DNA of 64,000 nucleotides from Angiostrongylus vasorum (lineage: Eukaryota; Nematoda; Chromadorea; Rhabditida; Metastrongylidae): NCBI GenBank assembly GCA_018806985.1, contig JADANN010000251.1:1635501-1699500 (forward strand), written 5' to 3'. The notes under the pieces are model-generated. The model saw only the letters and a list, made by a program, of their open reading frames with translations, was not told where the DNA came from and searched no databases. This document shows, piece by piece, positions 22,637-34,124 of the stretch. Position 1 is the first letter of the stretch. The number at the start of each line of letters is the position of its first letter. A program made the translations under genes and the position numbers.

Positions 22637-24730
22637 GATGCGAGGAAACGAGTTGGATGGAAGGAATACTGGGATGCTCACAATAGATAGTACGATGGGT
22701 CAAGTAAAAAGATATTTCCATCGCAACATTTACTTGCAAATTTCGCTACAGCAAATATGGATATTATTTTCTATATAAACTAGACCATCGGACGTTAGTA
22801 AAGAGTGGTGGACTGCAGATATCACTCCTCACTGTGGCAAATGACGACACAATACTGCATCTCTTGTGTTTCAGTCTTCACTGCCATGCTTAACTAAATC
22901 TCGAGATTGCTAGCAACCAATAACATATGTGGTAACAGCCTGGTGTTTGCTCATCAATGGAATATGGTGCATTAAACGTAAAGAGCCTACGGTCATGATT
23001 CACTTTAACGAGGAATTTCCCCCGCTTCCGCAACTTCCTCAACAGGGAAGTGCTAATGGCTTCACAGCACGTTAGAATTGGAAATTTAAGCGATTGAAAG
23101 CCACTTGAAAACAATTCGAGAGAAGACAACATGGAAAATGTAATAAAATGGTGTAAAACAGAAAGTATTATTATCTCCGTAAGTGAAAACACTTTTCACT
23201 AATTTGAGCATTGGCTTCATTCGTTGTTGTTTCCTTTACTACAGGGCAGGAAAACTCGCATTTACGGCTAGCAAATGACAACACGAGTAAAAGCTGGACT
23301 TTCGAACAACCTCTGAAGAAACTCGTGACAAATCAAGCTGTTTAAGAGTGTAAAGGTGAGAAAAACAAGTTGTACTAAAGGAATGAACTACGAAGAAAAG
23401 TGAAGAATTCAATGCTGCATTGACTCAGTTCGTTGGGAAATTCTCGAATTTATTTCATCTTAACCAAACAGTAAATGTTACCAACTCCAATTTCGCGATA
23501 AAAGTGTAGCTGGCGAAAATGTTTATAACAGTGATGTTGTGCGAAGGCTGAAGAGTGGAATGAAGTCGTTCAAATGTTCCATCTTGACTGAAACAATAAC
23601 TATCAAGCAGAAGGATCAACAGTCACCGTTGCTTCCTCGTGGTCAACTTGCACATTCTGAAACCCTGCAGTAAAATACCTCGTTTTGCCGTTATTTGATG
23701 AGTTATAAGTAGAAAAAATGTTCGCATCCACAATTCCGTTAGACTCACACTGCGTAGTGATGAGTGAGGATAGTTTTGGCTGTTATAGTATACCGATTCC
23801 CTTCGGCGTTGAATGAAGACTTCTCTAACGTGAAAGCAATCAAGGTCATTCCACAAGTACTGTTTCAACACTGGAACTCTATATACTTACCCATTTTAAA
23901 GATGCTTGCTCTCTTAAAAACTGAATACTTGGCGAATGAAGCCAATTCCATAATGTCGTTGTTCACATTTTTCGGGATAACGATGCATCCTGGTTGTGGC
24001 ACTTGTTCCGCCGGCTCGGAAACGAAATAAAAACTGCTCATCCTTTTTACCTCCGCCACATCCAAAAGCAGCGTATAAAGGGGTGACTAAGAAAATGACT
24101 GCTCATAATCACTTTTATTTCATTCCTGAATAGAACACACTTTTTTTCCACTTTCTACTCTTCAGCATTTTCTGGTAACGAAAATGTGCTGTAGTTGAAC
24201 ACTCACATTGTTCACTAATGATCCTTAGAACAACGGTTCTCTGTGCCTACGGAGTTTAGTACTTGGATAATTGGATATTTGAGTGCCCGTCTTCACTGGT
24301 TGTGCGGGCCCCAGCATATGGAGCTCAGTAGGGAGGGCTAAATCAAATTCACTTGCTCTTTTTCCACCCTACCATGGGTTCGTATGAGACTTCCTTAACA
24401 GTGACAATTTCAAGCGTAGAACAGCGATAGCGATGCCCATTGGTGATCTGAAAATTGGTACTAGGCCTTCTCTAATAGAGTTAAAAACGCTGAATTGATA
24501 AACCGATGTCTACCCGAAAGTCACTGTTCTACTATCACTTCTTAACTAGTAGGTAGTTGATGCATATCTCCTGTAGAAGAGCTAGAATGTCTCCGAGGAT
24601 GCAATATTAGTAGGCAGTTGTTGTAGAGTTCTATCACTTCTTAACTTTCTGTGTTTACTTCTCTATATAATTTCATATGTCTTTCCGTTAAACAAAGTCA
24701 GCTTTAAAGTAAGTTTAAACACCATTGTAA

Positions 24731-24741
24731 ATCTTTCCAGG
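24731..24741 (+). promoter_or_regulatory. conserved 3' splice site before the family 1 start
   Basis: TCTTTCCAG followed by GTGTCCTATTTTA lies about 20 nt before the first ATG in copy A, and likewise in B, C and E (D reads TTTCCAAG). It could accept a spliced leader or a 5' UTR intron. In A, B and C a GTAAGT lies only about 30-35 nt upstream, which is very short for a nematode intron, so a trans-splice acceptor is the more likely reading. Confidence 0.45.
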
Positions 24742-24760
24742 TGTCCTATTTTAGGTGAAA

Positions 24761-26350
24761 ATGGCTAGCTCAGCAATCTTCCATACAGCAATAGCAAGCT
24801 GTCTACTGATCCGTTTCTTGGCCTTCTCTACAGTACTAAAGAAACTAGTGAACTGAGTTGATTGCTAGAAATAGCTCAGTCACTTACGAGGGCAAAAAAT
24901 GGGAGCTTAAGTTGGAGTTTAAGCTTGAGACAAATAAGTGAAGCTCCGATGGCACAAAAATGAAACTTGAAATTCTTCACTGGAAGTACGATTAACTTCA
25001 ACGTTGGCGGTTTCACAATTCCTGCGGCAATGGCCTACAGCAGTTCTGCTAGTGTAACAGCAACGATTCCCACTATTTCAAGAAGTGCTGATGCAGCGAC
25101 AGGATTCGCACGATGACTTGTGATGGACGCGGTTTGTGATTTTATTCAAACGCAATCGTATATTTGGGAAATTTAGGCAATTTACAACGCTTCAGGTATG
25201 CTATAGTTGACAAGGTGATACCTCTAGCCATTTATGTCGTACTTTGAAATTAACCACTGAGAATTTTTTGTAGGTGTTCGACGTGCTCGAACAGCAGCGT
25301 CGTAGCGCCGGCCTGCCAGATGCATTGATATCACTGATTTTGAACCAGCTTAATGTTCAGATTAACTACTCTCCGCTTCAATGTGGTGTCGCTTTTACTG
25401 ATCCAGATAGAGCAATGAACGCCATGTGTAAGTTTTCGCCTCATCAAAACTCTTTCAAGTTTAAAGGCGGTCTTGTCGTGTGTCTTTAACACTTATCAGT
25501 TATATTGGGAATAATCCCTAAACGTTTCTTCACTTCAAGAATTTCAAAACGTCGTATCTTGCTGACTGTAATAATTATGAAAGAAAACAACCGCGATGTG
25601 GTACCTTCAAAGATCAAAAATATATAAAACTTCATTTTCCACTCCGATCAAAAAACCTTGACAAATGCCTGTTTACGGCTTCTGTGATAATTTACGCTTC
25701 TTGTAGTTAATATGGCTATGGGAACTCACTGCTTTATACCCGGAAACACAGTGACCAGCCTATGTATCATGGGTGGTAATATGTGCAGGACCAGTATGGC
25801 AGCCAGTGTTGGACCCATTCCCGCTGAACACCTGATGATTTCTGGAAGGCTTACGGTAAAGTGGCTTGTTTTGTATCAAATTTTTTTCTGCAAAGCCGTA
25901 AATGAAGGACGAAGTGCAGATCGCAACGTTTATTTCATTCGATTTGTTCCCTGGCAACCGTCATCGAAGGTTTTCGAATTTGCGTGTGGGTTTTATGCTA
26001 CGGGGGAATTTTTAGCCTTCTTTGTGAACGTCGTTAAATAATGGTTATTTCAATGGACCCTAGAGTTGATAATGACACCAACTTACCGCCTCCTGGTAAA
26101 TGAAAGCTTATTTGGTTTGGCCTGTGTTGAACCAGGGGGCTACGCATATCGATTAATCACCACCGCTGCTCTACCGCACCATTGTTAAAAACTTTCGTTT
26201 CATTGAAGAGACTGAGTTTAGACCACTAATGTCATCATGGCGAACTGGTCGAGGCAAATGTGGCAGGGTGTTCTGAACAGAGTAGCTCGTCGCCTATCAT
26301 CAGCTCCGTTTGCAACGAATTTCGCCGGAGTTTTCGCCACGATCATCTAA
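24761..26350 (+). pseudogene. family 1 secreted-protein gene copy A, disrupted
   Basis: Exon 1 starts at ATG 24,761 with a signal-peptide-like stretch (MASSAIFHTAIASCLLIRFL) and stops at 24,856 after a deletion relative to copy C. Exon 2 body, about 24,965-25,175, has INFNVGGFTIPAAM; a TGA at 25,114 replaces the arginine codon found in C. Exon 3 is 25,274-25,427 (VFDVLEQQRRSAGLPDALIS, ending in the QCGVAFTDPD block). Exon 4 is 25,707-25,855 (GTHCFIPGNTVTSLC, PIPAEHLMISGRLT). Exon 5 is 26,222-26,350 (NVIMANWSRQMWQGVLNRVA, stop TAA). Exon 3 splits a codon after its first base, and exon 4 ends on a codon boundary. Introns 3 and 4 are GT-AG (279 and 366 nt). The family is not one I know; a secreted, cysteine-bearing nematode protein is inferred. 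Confidence 0.65.
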
Positions 26351-26660
26351 AAATGAAGTATTTGTGGAGTAAACTATGCTCCAAACCTAACTTCAGCGTA
26401 ATAACCTTCCAAACACTTTCATTTTCAAGCACAACACTTTTTGGACTTCTGACGTAAATCATTCTCCTCGTTTATTTTTACTGGAATGAAGGTTAATGAA
26501 GTAAAAGACACACTTTTCTGGGAAAGATTCCGCGTTTTGGTTCTCGTCCATTTGTAACCGAAAAAGCGATACCGTATATTTATTTTACTCTTTCAATTAT
26601 AACCCGACGAAAACGGCACTCTGCAGAATGAGATTCTCACAGTTGCTCCGGCTGAAAATA

Positions 26661-26680
26661 AAAGGGCAATATTGCCCTTT
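26661..26680. other. perfect 20-bp palindrome downstream of family 1 copy A
   Basis: AAAGGGCAATATTGCCCTTT is exactly self-complementary. It lies 311 nt after the exon 5 stop and next to AATAAAAG, a polyadenylation-signal-like site. Copy C has the identical palindrome and copy B a variant with paired changes. Confidence 0.7.
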
Positions 26681-27212
26681 GAAGGAACCTCTGAATGACC
26701 GAAAACCAATTGCTAACGCTTATGACGGGACACTCAACTTTGTGTGCCCGATCTTTGCGGAGATCTCTAATTTCATGTGAGTCACGGATTTGCTATTTTA
26801 TCAACAACAGAGAAAAATTTTTGTGTAACAGAAGGATTTAAGAAATCGAAAACATGACGGCAGTATGGAAGAGCTCTCTCTCTCTGTACAGCTACAAATA
26901 GCTCGTAACTTATATCTACTATTTTCTATATATTACTATTGCCTGTCTTTTAACCACATTCCTTGGGAACATCTCCCAATTTATGCTTGGTCTACTTCGG
27001 TGCTTTTTTTACACCAGACCGTTTCATACGTTAACTATGGTTCATTAATGGGATTGGAGAAGAACCGACAAAGAGTAGGCTTTTATAAATTAATAAGCAC
27101 CAAGAACAGTTTGTCATAGGCAACTGTTAACTTAACATCCGAGTTAAACAAGCTATTAGGTACAAAAAATGGATTGGAAACACTGTGTACCAAGACATAG
27201 CACTCACAAGAA

Positions 27213-27434
27213 ATGCACTGGTTAGAATGCGTCGCTGGATACGTCTACCCTGAACACATCTCCGTCGTTTTACTTCAGTCGCATTCTGCGAATTGCGCAT
27301 TTCAAAGCGCCACAGTCTTTTGGTATATGGAATTCTTCAACGGTACCATTACACTGCAGTGGCCTATCATTATTAGAAAGAGCTCTTCATATTTTACAAA
27401 TCCTCTAAAATTAAAGAAAAAAATGCTACGGTAA
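27213..27434 (+). other. open stretch shared with blocks B and C
   Basis: In blocks B (43,536-43,754) and C (54,926-55,174) the same region reads NKP F/V-type sequence RKALDRMRH..KRPLC, then HPTRYILAA. In block A the frame is shifted (HWLECVAGYVYPEHIS). It may be an exon of a neighbouring dead gene. No function is proposed. Confidence 0.25.
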
Positions 27435-27889
27435 AGAAGACATAGAAACAAATAGTAAGCAAAAGAGTTGGCAAAGCTTTTCAATAATGACAATAGAACA
27501 AAACGAATGACTGCATAAAGCACTAGCACAGTCACACACGGACTAAGTGCTTTGAATTTTATGAGCGCCGCCTCGTGAATGTATGTTGCTGCGAAGAGAT
27601 TTTTAATGCACTTTTTATATCCCATCGATAGCCCAACTAACACGGATGTTACATCAGGCGTAGTTAGAGAACTTTTGTAATCTTTCCTTAATAATTTATA
27701 AGATAGCCACTTCAGCAAGAGTTTATTTTGCGATGGGAGGCTATTGCTGTTGAAGCGAGCATTCGGCACAGCGAACTCAAAGACACGCACAAGAGGCTCT
27801 ACGTGAACACTGGAATTTGACAGCTCTAGAAACCTTTTCGCTAGGGTAAAATGATAAACTGAGAGTATTCTTCCAGAGTATCTCGGCAT
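27302..27889 (-). CDS. 195-codon open frame, unknown, partly conserved
   Basis: Among the longer uninterrupted frames in the window, on the minus strand of block A. The first half (RLNSNSLPSQ-type: FNSNSLPSQNKLLLK, then TSVLVGLSMGYKKC) is kept in the same frame in block C near 55,386-55,568 (LNSNSLPSQNKLLLK, TSVLVGLSMEHRNC), although C also has an insertion and a stop. The second half is hydrophobic (TVLVLYAVIRFVLLSLL) and could form one or two membrane segments. Block B is cut here by an S1 element at 44,088. It may be an exon of a membrane protein gene or a chance ORF; I lean to chance or relic. Confidence 0.25.
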   Translation of the reverse strand: MPRYSGRILSVYHFTLAKRFLELSNSSVHVEPLVRVFEFAVPNARFNSNSLPSQNKLLLKWLSYKLLRKDYKSSLTTPDVTSVLVGLSMGYKKCIKNLFAATYIHEAALIKFKALSPCVTVLVLYAVIRFVLLSLLKSFANSFAYYLFLCLLYRSIFFFNFRGFVKYEELFLIMIGHCSVMVPLKNSIYQKTVAL

Positions 27890-28375
27890 GGATTGTGAAT
27901 CTCATGGAAAACCTGTTCGCATCCTTAGATTCTAACAACATTGAACCGCTTCGCTTCCGTTTGTCCTACCAATAGTTTGGTATTCAGCCTCCAGTGAATA
28001 GCTTGTTTAAGAGTTCTGTTTGGTTTTCACTTAGCAGCAGCTCAGATAACTCGACTTCGTAGCAAATTCTCAGCTGGGAAGGAGTTGTGCTCCAGACGTT
28101 GAGCAAGTCGTACATCAGCTTCATTCTACACTATGCTTCACATTTCTAGTTACGTAATGATCAGCACCAGCATGCTCCAAAATTATATAGGCACGTCTAC
28201 CACCCGAGTGCAGTTTGAAAAAACTTGGGCCGTCTTTGTTTCTTTTACACGGGGTATAGTGGAGCAGGATAATTATGTCTCTCAACGGTAAGAGACAGCT
28301 TCCAATGTTGTCAAAGCTATCAGATATCCACCGGAGGTTCTACGTGGTTAATCAACCTCAGCATTTCAGTGTATC

Positions 28376-28534
28376 CTTGCGGTGTCCAACACCTCGTGAG
28401 AAAAAAAAGTTCAGATTAGTCTTTGAAAAGCGACGTGAACCTTTCTTGCATACTTGATGAAGCACCATGAAACCGCTAAAATAACATTTCACTTGACCGG
28501 CCACCTTAGTAGATCACCTGTCATCTGTATCACC
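28376..28534. other. edge between block A and transposon debris
   Basis: The block A alignment with block C ends at TCAACCTCAGC. The next 150 bp match nothing else that I recognise in the window. Confidence 0.4.
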
Positions 28535-28875
28535 TGCAGTCGCGCTGGTTGTCAAGTGACTCGAGCAGGCAACTGTTAATCTTCCACTTTTCCCCCGTCG
28601 CTTTCAAGAGTAGTCCAGTGGATTCTGCCCGCTCAGTGAAAAAACTCTGACCACCGGGTCCGTGGTCTTCCTGCAGAGCATTTAACGGAATCCAGTCACT
28701 AACGGCTCGTTTCCGTCGGTTGTTGTCTCATACGCATTACGTGTCCGGTCCACACTATGTCCGATTGCTTGGTGCACAGGATGGCATCTTTGATTTTTCA
28801 TCGTTGACGCAGATCGGAGCTTCGAATCCCTTCCATTACTTGCGTGAAACGGGATATTCCTAGCATTCTTCGTAT
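28535..28875 (-). mobile_element. RTE-type LINE, 3' end fragment
   Basis: Minus-strand C-terminal region only, from the QIMRSKIRHAV-like area to the tail. Plus-strand boxes such as CATACGCATTACGTGTC and TCCAGTCACTAACGGCTC are shared with the copies at 6.5 and 16.5 kb. An internal deletion removes the EERYDALRVPR block. Confidence 0.75.
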
Positions 28876-28877
28876 TC

Positions 28878-29818
28878 TTGTTCAGCGAACGCGAGGTGTT
28901 ATTTTTATTCTTTATTCACGAATAGCTGACGTTTCGGCGGATTTCGCCATCCTCAGAGTCTGGAAAGTTGAAGTTCATAGCAGTCTGTTCGACCAAACAC
29001 CTCCATAACCAAACAAAGAAAACGCTAAACTTAGGTTTCAACCACATTGAAAACAAAAAGCTTCTTTGCACACTCACCGCTTTCTATGAGTCTTCCAGTG
29101 AGTATGTCGCGTGGAGACCAACCGCACAGAATTCACATCGAAGCGTAATGTGCCCTTCTCATCAGAATAATAGGTTTATATATTGCCCAATATCACGCGT
29201 GGTAATGAGGCATTGTTCCCTGCTGTTCATTTCCGGATTTCTGGAATTGATCCTGAACGCGTCGAGAGTTTTGCGCGCTTGTTTTCGCGATTCCCGTGCG
29301 AGGATCGTGACCTGTATTTTAAAGTCCTTCGCGTCATGTCTCTGGGTCCTATGCGTGCCTAATCGAGTATTTGGTTTACGTTTACCGACTAGGTGTTCTT
29401 TTTATGCGGAGACAGAGTGGCCTACCCGTTTCGCTAATGTATTCGCCTCCGCACCCCTTACTGGAGATCAGATAAACTGTACCCGAGCTCATGCGATCAC
29501 TGTCTCTACCATCAGGGCAAATTATGCAATTTTGCGTTGCACATAGACGGTCATGTTGGCGAACTAGCTGGCGCCTTAGAGTACTCGTTGGTATTTCAAC
29601 TACGTCTACCGAATTCTCAAGACCGGCCCTTCTTAAGCAGCGTTTTATAGCTGCACTTACATCATTTGAGATGAAGGGCAGGATAAACGGGACCTTTTCA
29701 TCGCTATAGTTGTCTTTAAGGGGCCTAGGATTTCCCCTACACCTGTCACGAGCTACAGTTTCGTAGCCGTTAGAAATGGCTCTTTGCCGTGCCAAGTTTC
29801 AGGACTCCTCTCTCTGCT
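28878..29818 (-). mobile_element. Penelope-like element (subtype beta), 5'-truncated, inverted
   Basis: Minus strand, from 29,795 down: pre-endonuclease region (VPFILPFISNDVSAAIKRCL, AGLENSVDVVEIP), cysteine cluster (CATQNCIICPDGRDSDRM), then GIY-YIG start (TVYLISSKGCGGEYISETGR) near 29,410-29,480. After a frameshift follow the rest of that domain, the 3' noncoding region and the hammerhead-like motif. The tyrosine-isoleucine-glycine triplet reads Y-I-S here, so the catalytic glycine is replaced. It is joined head to head to the full-length copy at 29,819. Confidence 0.8.
28925..28960 (-). ncRNA. hammerhead-like ribozyme motif, PLE subtype beta
   Basis: On the minus strand: CUGAGGA, stem II GGCGAAAUCCGCC, GAAAC, GUC, AGC. 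Both core boxes are intact. The 5' side of stem I reads GACU, which weakens pairing with AGCU. Confidence 0.6.
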
Positions 29819-32790
29819 AAGTCGGACGTGGGATTTATTACGAGACGTGCCACTACGATACTTCCGACTTGTAAAGGAAGCGCTGTCACTAAGACGAAAG
29901 ATCGTCTTAGCTCGACAGTCGATACATTTTCTCCGCTGCTGTCTGAAACACCGAGTCGTGCCGAACTTCATCAAACGAAGACGACTACACGATGTATGAG
30001 GACTACCAGCGAACAGTCGCCGAGTACTGGATATCGAATTGCGAATACTACGCACCTGTCTACGAAGCCGACAAAACTAGATGTTCGCCAAGTGGAAGAA
30101 GTACGAGACGAAGGAAAACTTTTGTGCTCAGTATTTGGAAGACCGCCTCTGCAGGAGAATAGTGGGTGGGTCAGTGTTGATTTGCAACTCTATTAGGTCT
30201 AATGCTAAAGTAACTTTGCGGTAAAAATTCGAAGACCTTTTGAGTAAATCGCATAACACGGCTTCAAGAGTGCACAGAAATACCACTAGCGAACGGCAAG
30301 CAGGACACAGTAGGATAAATAGTTTGCAGGAAGATTCAAGAATAACCGTGCTAGGAGGCATTACTCTCCTTGACTATGCGCGCTCGTTATTAGAATTGGG
30401 ACCGAGTTTCTCACCATCTGAACCCATTTCTAAGGTAATCTTGAGTAGGGTCGCATGTAGTTTACATGAGCTTCGAGATAGACTCCGTAAAAAAAGCTAG
30501 AAATGAAACGCAAAATAAGTGCGAACAAAACCAAGCGGAAGCCCTATCAATAGCACCATTTCTTCAGCCGTTCCTTAGACAACAAGACCCAATAATGATG
30601 TTGGTGTTAAATTCCGGATATTTACGAATGAAACTTTCAAAGTCCTTAATCACTATCGCGCAAAAAGATACAGCTCCAACCTCACTAAAGTGTAAAAACG
30701 TTGTATGCGAGAGGTACAAGAGCTGATAAGGTTGAAAAACAGACTATCCGTTAGTGATAAGGGTAAAGAGTTTGTTGTGATTGCCATCAGTTAGATGTTG
30801 AGATAACGAAAAAGCATCTTGAAAATGCTTCACTTTATCGCCCATCATCTGAGAAGGAGTTTAAAAGTGAATTCCGAAAACTGAACCTCGAATGGGTCAA
30901 AATGGCAAGGGCTGCTAGTTTAAAACCGTCAGTTATCTCTCAACTAAAAGTTGACTTACCAACATGTCCTGTCTTCTACTTGCTTATAAAAACTCATAGG
31001 TTAGTACCCAGCGATGACCTAGCCTCTACCGATAACTCATTGCTTAAGGTTAGTCCTATCATTAGCGGTGTAGAAGGGCCAACGGATAGGATAACATGGC
31101 TTTTAACCCTAATATTTAACCAGTTGTTGAAACACATTCTAGCCCATCTTACCAATACCGAGATGTTTCTGGATCGTCTACGTACTGCGTAGCCCAGCAG
31201 CGCGTACGTGATGGAGTCGTTCGACGTTAGCGCCCTTTATACAAACGTGTCGAATGACTCCGCAATGCAAGCCATATTCAAACTCCTAATACAACATGAA
31301 GGAGAAATAAACATGTAAGGCTTCAGGGTAAAGCAGTTGATGACACTCTTAAAAGAATGCTTGAGATGCTCAATCTTCAGATGGTCCGGGAAGCACTGCA
31401 CTCAAATAATAGGGTAGCAATGGGGCAGCGACTGGCACCAAGTCTCGCCATTTCGTTTATGTCTAAGGAGGAAGCACCAGTGACCGATCTCAGACCGTTA
31501 CTCCACTGTAGATATACAGATGACTGTTTTGTCCTTTGCTCAACACAAGAGGAAATGGACAAATGTTTCGAGTTGTTGAACGAACAGCCAGAGTATATCA
31601 AGTTCACCGAGAGAAACCGAAAGAAAACTGGCTTCCACTCCTGAACGTCCAAATTAACCTGTCAGAAAATCGCTACATTACGAAATGGTACCGAAAGCCA
31701 ATAGTAAAAACATCTTGGTTCATTACCTCTCCTCTCACCCTTGTCACACGAAAAGGCCGGTTGTAAGAAACATGTTTCGAACAGCAACCAACGTGTGCAC
31801 AGGAAGAGAGCAGAAAGAGTCCCGGAGCTTGGCACGGCAAATAGCCATTTCTAATGGCTACGAAACTGTAGCTCGAGATAGGCGTAGGGAAATCTTAGGC
31901 CGCCAAACGACAACTCTAGCGATAAAAGGTCTCGTTTATCCTGCCCTTCATCTCAAATGATGTAAGTGCAGCTATAAAACGCTGCTTAAGAAGGGCCGGT
32001 CTAGAGAATTCGGTTGGAATAAACGAAATACCACCGAGCACTCTAAGAAGTCAGCTAGTTCGTAACCGCCTATATGGCTGTCTATGTGCAACGCAAAATT
32101 GCATAGTTCGCCCTGTTGGTAGAGACAGTGATCGCATGGGCTCGGATACAGTTTATCTGATCTCCAGTAAGGGGTGCGGAGGCGAATACATTAGCGAAAC
32201 GGGTAGGCCACTCTGTCTCCGCATAAAACAACACCTAGGCGGTAAACGTAAACGAAATACCCCACTAGGCACGCATAGGACCCAGAAACATAACGCAGAG
32301 GACTTTGAAATACAGGTCACGATCCTCGCACGGGAATCGCGAAAAACAAGCGCGCAAAACTCTCGACGCGTTCAGGATCAATTCCAGAAATCCGGTTAAA
32401 AGAACCGCAGGAAAGAATGCCTCATTATCACGCGTGATATTGGGCAATATATAAACCCATTATTCTGTTGGGAGGCGCACATTACGCTTCGATGTGAATT
32501 CTGTGCGGTTGGTCTCCACGCGACATACTCATTGGAAGACTCATAAAAAAGCGGTGAGTGAGCAAAGAAGATATTTTGTGTACAATGGGATTCTCTGTTT
32601 GGTATCGAGGTGTTTGGTCGAATAGATTGCTGTCAAATTGACCTTTTCAGGCTCTGAGGAAGGCGAAATCCGCCGAAACGTCAGCTTGTTCGTGAATAAA
32701 GAATAAAAAATAACACCTCGTGTTTGCTCAGCAAGAATACGAAGAATTACTTGATCAATGCCGAGGTTAATAGAAAGTCGGACGTGGGGT
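29819..32790 (+). mobile_element. Penelope-like element (subtype beta), near full length, inactive
   Basis: Order on plus: N-terminal domain (RKIVLARQSIHFLRCCLKHR near 29,900); conserved LLDYARSLLELGPSFSPSEP near 30,370-30,425; RT fingers (VDLPTCPVFYLLIKTHRL near 30,950; SPIISGVEGPTDRI near 31,050); motif A (SFDVSALYTNVS near 31,215); motif B (AMGQRLAPSLAISFM near 31,430); motif C YTDD at 31,513-31,524. Then come the linker, the cysteine cluster and a GIY-YIG domain (TVYLISSKGCGGEYISETGR near 32,140-32,200), 3' noncoding DNA, the hammerhead-like motif, and a terminus ending AGAAAGTCGGACGTGGGG. That terminal box also begins the element at 29,819 (AGTCGGACGTGGG), consistent with a pseudo-LTR. 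In-frame stops (for example after LRTA near 31,190) and frameshifts inactivate it. Confidence 0.85.
32650..32686 (+). ncRNA. hammerhead-like ribozyme motif, PLE subtype beta, intact core
   Basis: GGCU, CUGAGGA, stem II GGCG-AAAUC-CGCC, GAAAC, GUC, AGCU. Stem I (GCU with AGC) pairs. ACGU next to the cleavage triplet is self-complementary, so stem III could form between two copies. All expected core bases are present. Confidence 0.7.
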
Positions 32791-32794
32791 TTAA

Positions 32795-33058
32795 CCTTTT
32801 TTTGTTTACTGCCCACCCTTTTTAAGGCAGCGCATGTTGCGAAACATAAATTCTATGTTGTTGAGATAATTGCAAAACTCCAGACCACAGGTGTCAGCGG
32901 CGGGGAACGAATGCGCTATTGTCCTTTCCGGGGAGTAACGCGTTCACCACCACACCATGCGGGTCCCTCGTTTCGCCAGTCTCTCAGCTAGTTCTATCGA
33001 TCACTGCCACCAGCAATCACGTGTTAGCGGGATTGATCTGACAAGCCCAAATCCCTAC
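32795..33058 (-). repeat. S1 SINE-like element
   Basis: On plus: TTTTTGTTTACTGCCCACCC, GGGGAACGAATGCGCTATTG, ACCACCACACCATGCGGGTC, ATCGATCACTGCCACCAGC. It forms an inverted pair with the next S1 copy. Both are duplicated at 57,795-58,310. Confidence 0.7.
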
Positions 33059-33084
33059 CATTACCCTGCCGTACCCCTGCCATG

Positions 33085-33362
33085 AAAAAGAGTGGGATAA
33101 AGAAGGTCAAGGTTGTGATTATAACAACAGCCTCAGCTTAACTAGGCTCATTGCCGATTTGAGCTCTCCAGATCAATCCCGCTGAGGGGTGATTGCTGAT
33201 GGCAATGCTGAATAGAACTAGCTGAGGGAGAGGTGAAACGAAGTGACCTGCACGGTGTGGTGGTGAACGCGTTAGCCGCCGGAAAGGGTAACATCGCGTT
33301 CACTCCCCACCGCGCACACCTGCGGCCCTGAGTTTTGCAGATATCTAAGCACCATAGGAGAA
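33085..33362 (+). repeat. S1 SINE-like element, inverted partner
   Basis: Full order from CAGCCTCAGCTTAACTAGGC through TGGTGTGGTGGTGAACGCG and TTCACTCCCCACCGCG to GCAGATATCTAAGCACCAT. The A-rich tail is missing. Confidence 0.65.
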
Positions 33363-34087
33363 TTAGAATTGTTGCTGTGAAGCACTATTACTGGACAAAG
33401 TTTATAAAGCGATTTCGCACTTCGTATTTGTACTTTCATTAGAGAAAAACTAAACAAATCCAGTTTTAAGCTGGATCTGAGCAACAAATTTCCAAGACCT
33501 CCTATTTCTAATCGAAATGATTAATTCAACAATTTTGCCCGCATTAGTGTTAATCTCTCCACTGATATGCTTGTCGGCTTTCTCTACAGGGCAAGGTTGT
33601 AGACACACGGCGTCAGGCCAGGCTAATGAAAGCGAAAATAGTGAACCAAAAAACAACTAAGCCTTTATTAATTGGACACGACTCCGTCACCTATTCGTTT
33701 ACTGTGTTCGATAATATGGATTGCTAGAAAAGGGATCTCAAGCATTAGTTCAAACTCCAAGGAAACAATTGAATATCTCAACGCACAACGTGCAGTTTGA
33801 AACAAACGGACTAATGCTGGACTTCAATGTTACCGGCTTCGCAGTTCCTGCCGCAATGACTATGAGCGGTGGAACAAGGGTGACGACGAGGATCCCCATA
33901 ATTTCAAGAAGAGATGATGCAGCTACAAGACTCATGCGAAGACTAGTAATGGAAGCCGTTTGTGACCATGTTCAAAAACATTTGTGTAACTGAAAAACTT
34001 CAGCATTTCACAATGTTCCACGTGTCTGCGGCTTACGAGGTTCTCCATCTAACAGTTTATGTTATCGAGTCCCATTCGTAATAGCAC

Positions 34088-34123
34088 GTCTCTGAGGAAG
34101 GCGAAATCGTCGAAACGTCGGCC
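34088..34123 (+). ncRNA. hammerhead-like motif between family 1 exons (copy D)
   Basis: CUGAGGA, stem II GGCG-AAAU-CGUC (with one G-U pair), GAAAC, GUC, GGCC. Both core boxes are intact, but stem I is weak (UCU against GGC). ACAACGACAACGATGAC-type repeats follow. No PLE coding sequence is attached. Confidence 0.5.
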
Positions 34124-34124
34124 A

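Larger units (their letters stand above)
21430..28375 (+). repeat. segmental repeat, block A
   Basis: The 7-kb unit begins with AAGTTCTGGGTTAAGACTTG and ends with TCAACCTCAGC. It aligns along its length with block B (37,400-44,075) and with C' + C (47,546-56,170). It holds family 2 (22,021-22,636), the family 3 ORF region (23,870-24,134, here frameshifted), family 1 (24,761-26,350), the palindrome and hairpin (26,661-26,750), and two further shared open stretches (27,213-27,434 plus; 27,302-27,889 minus). The remaining spacers hold no feature that I can name. Confidence 0.85.
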
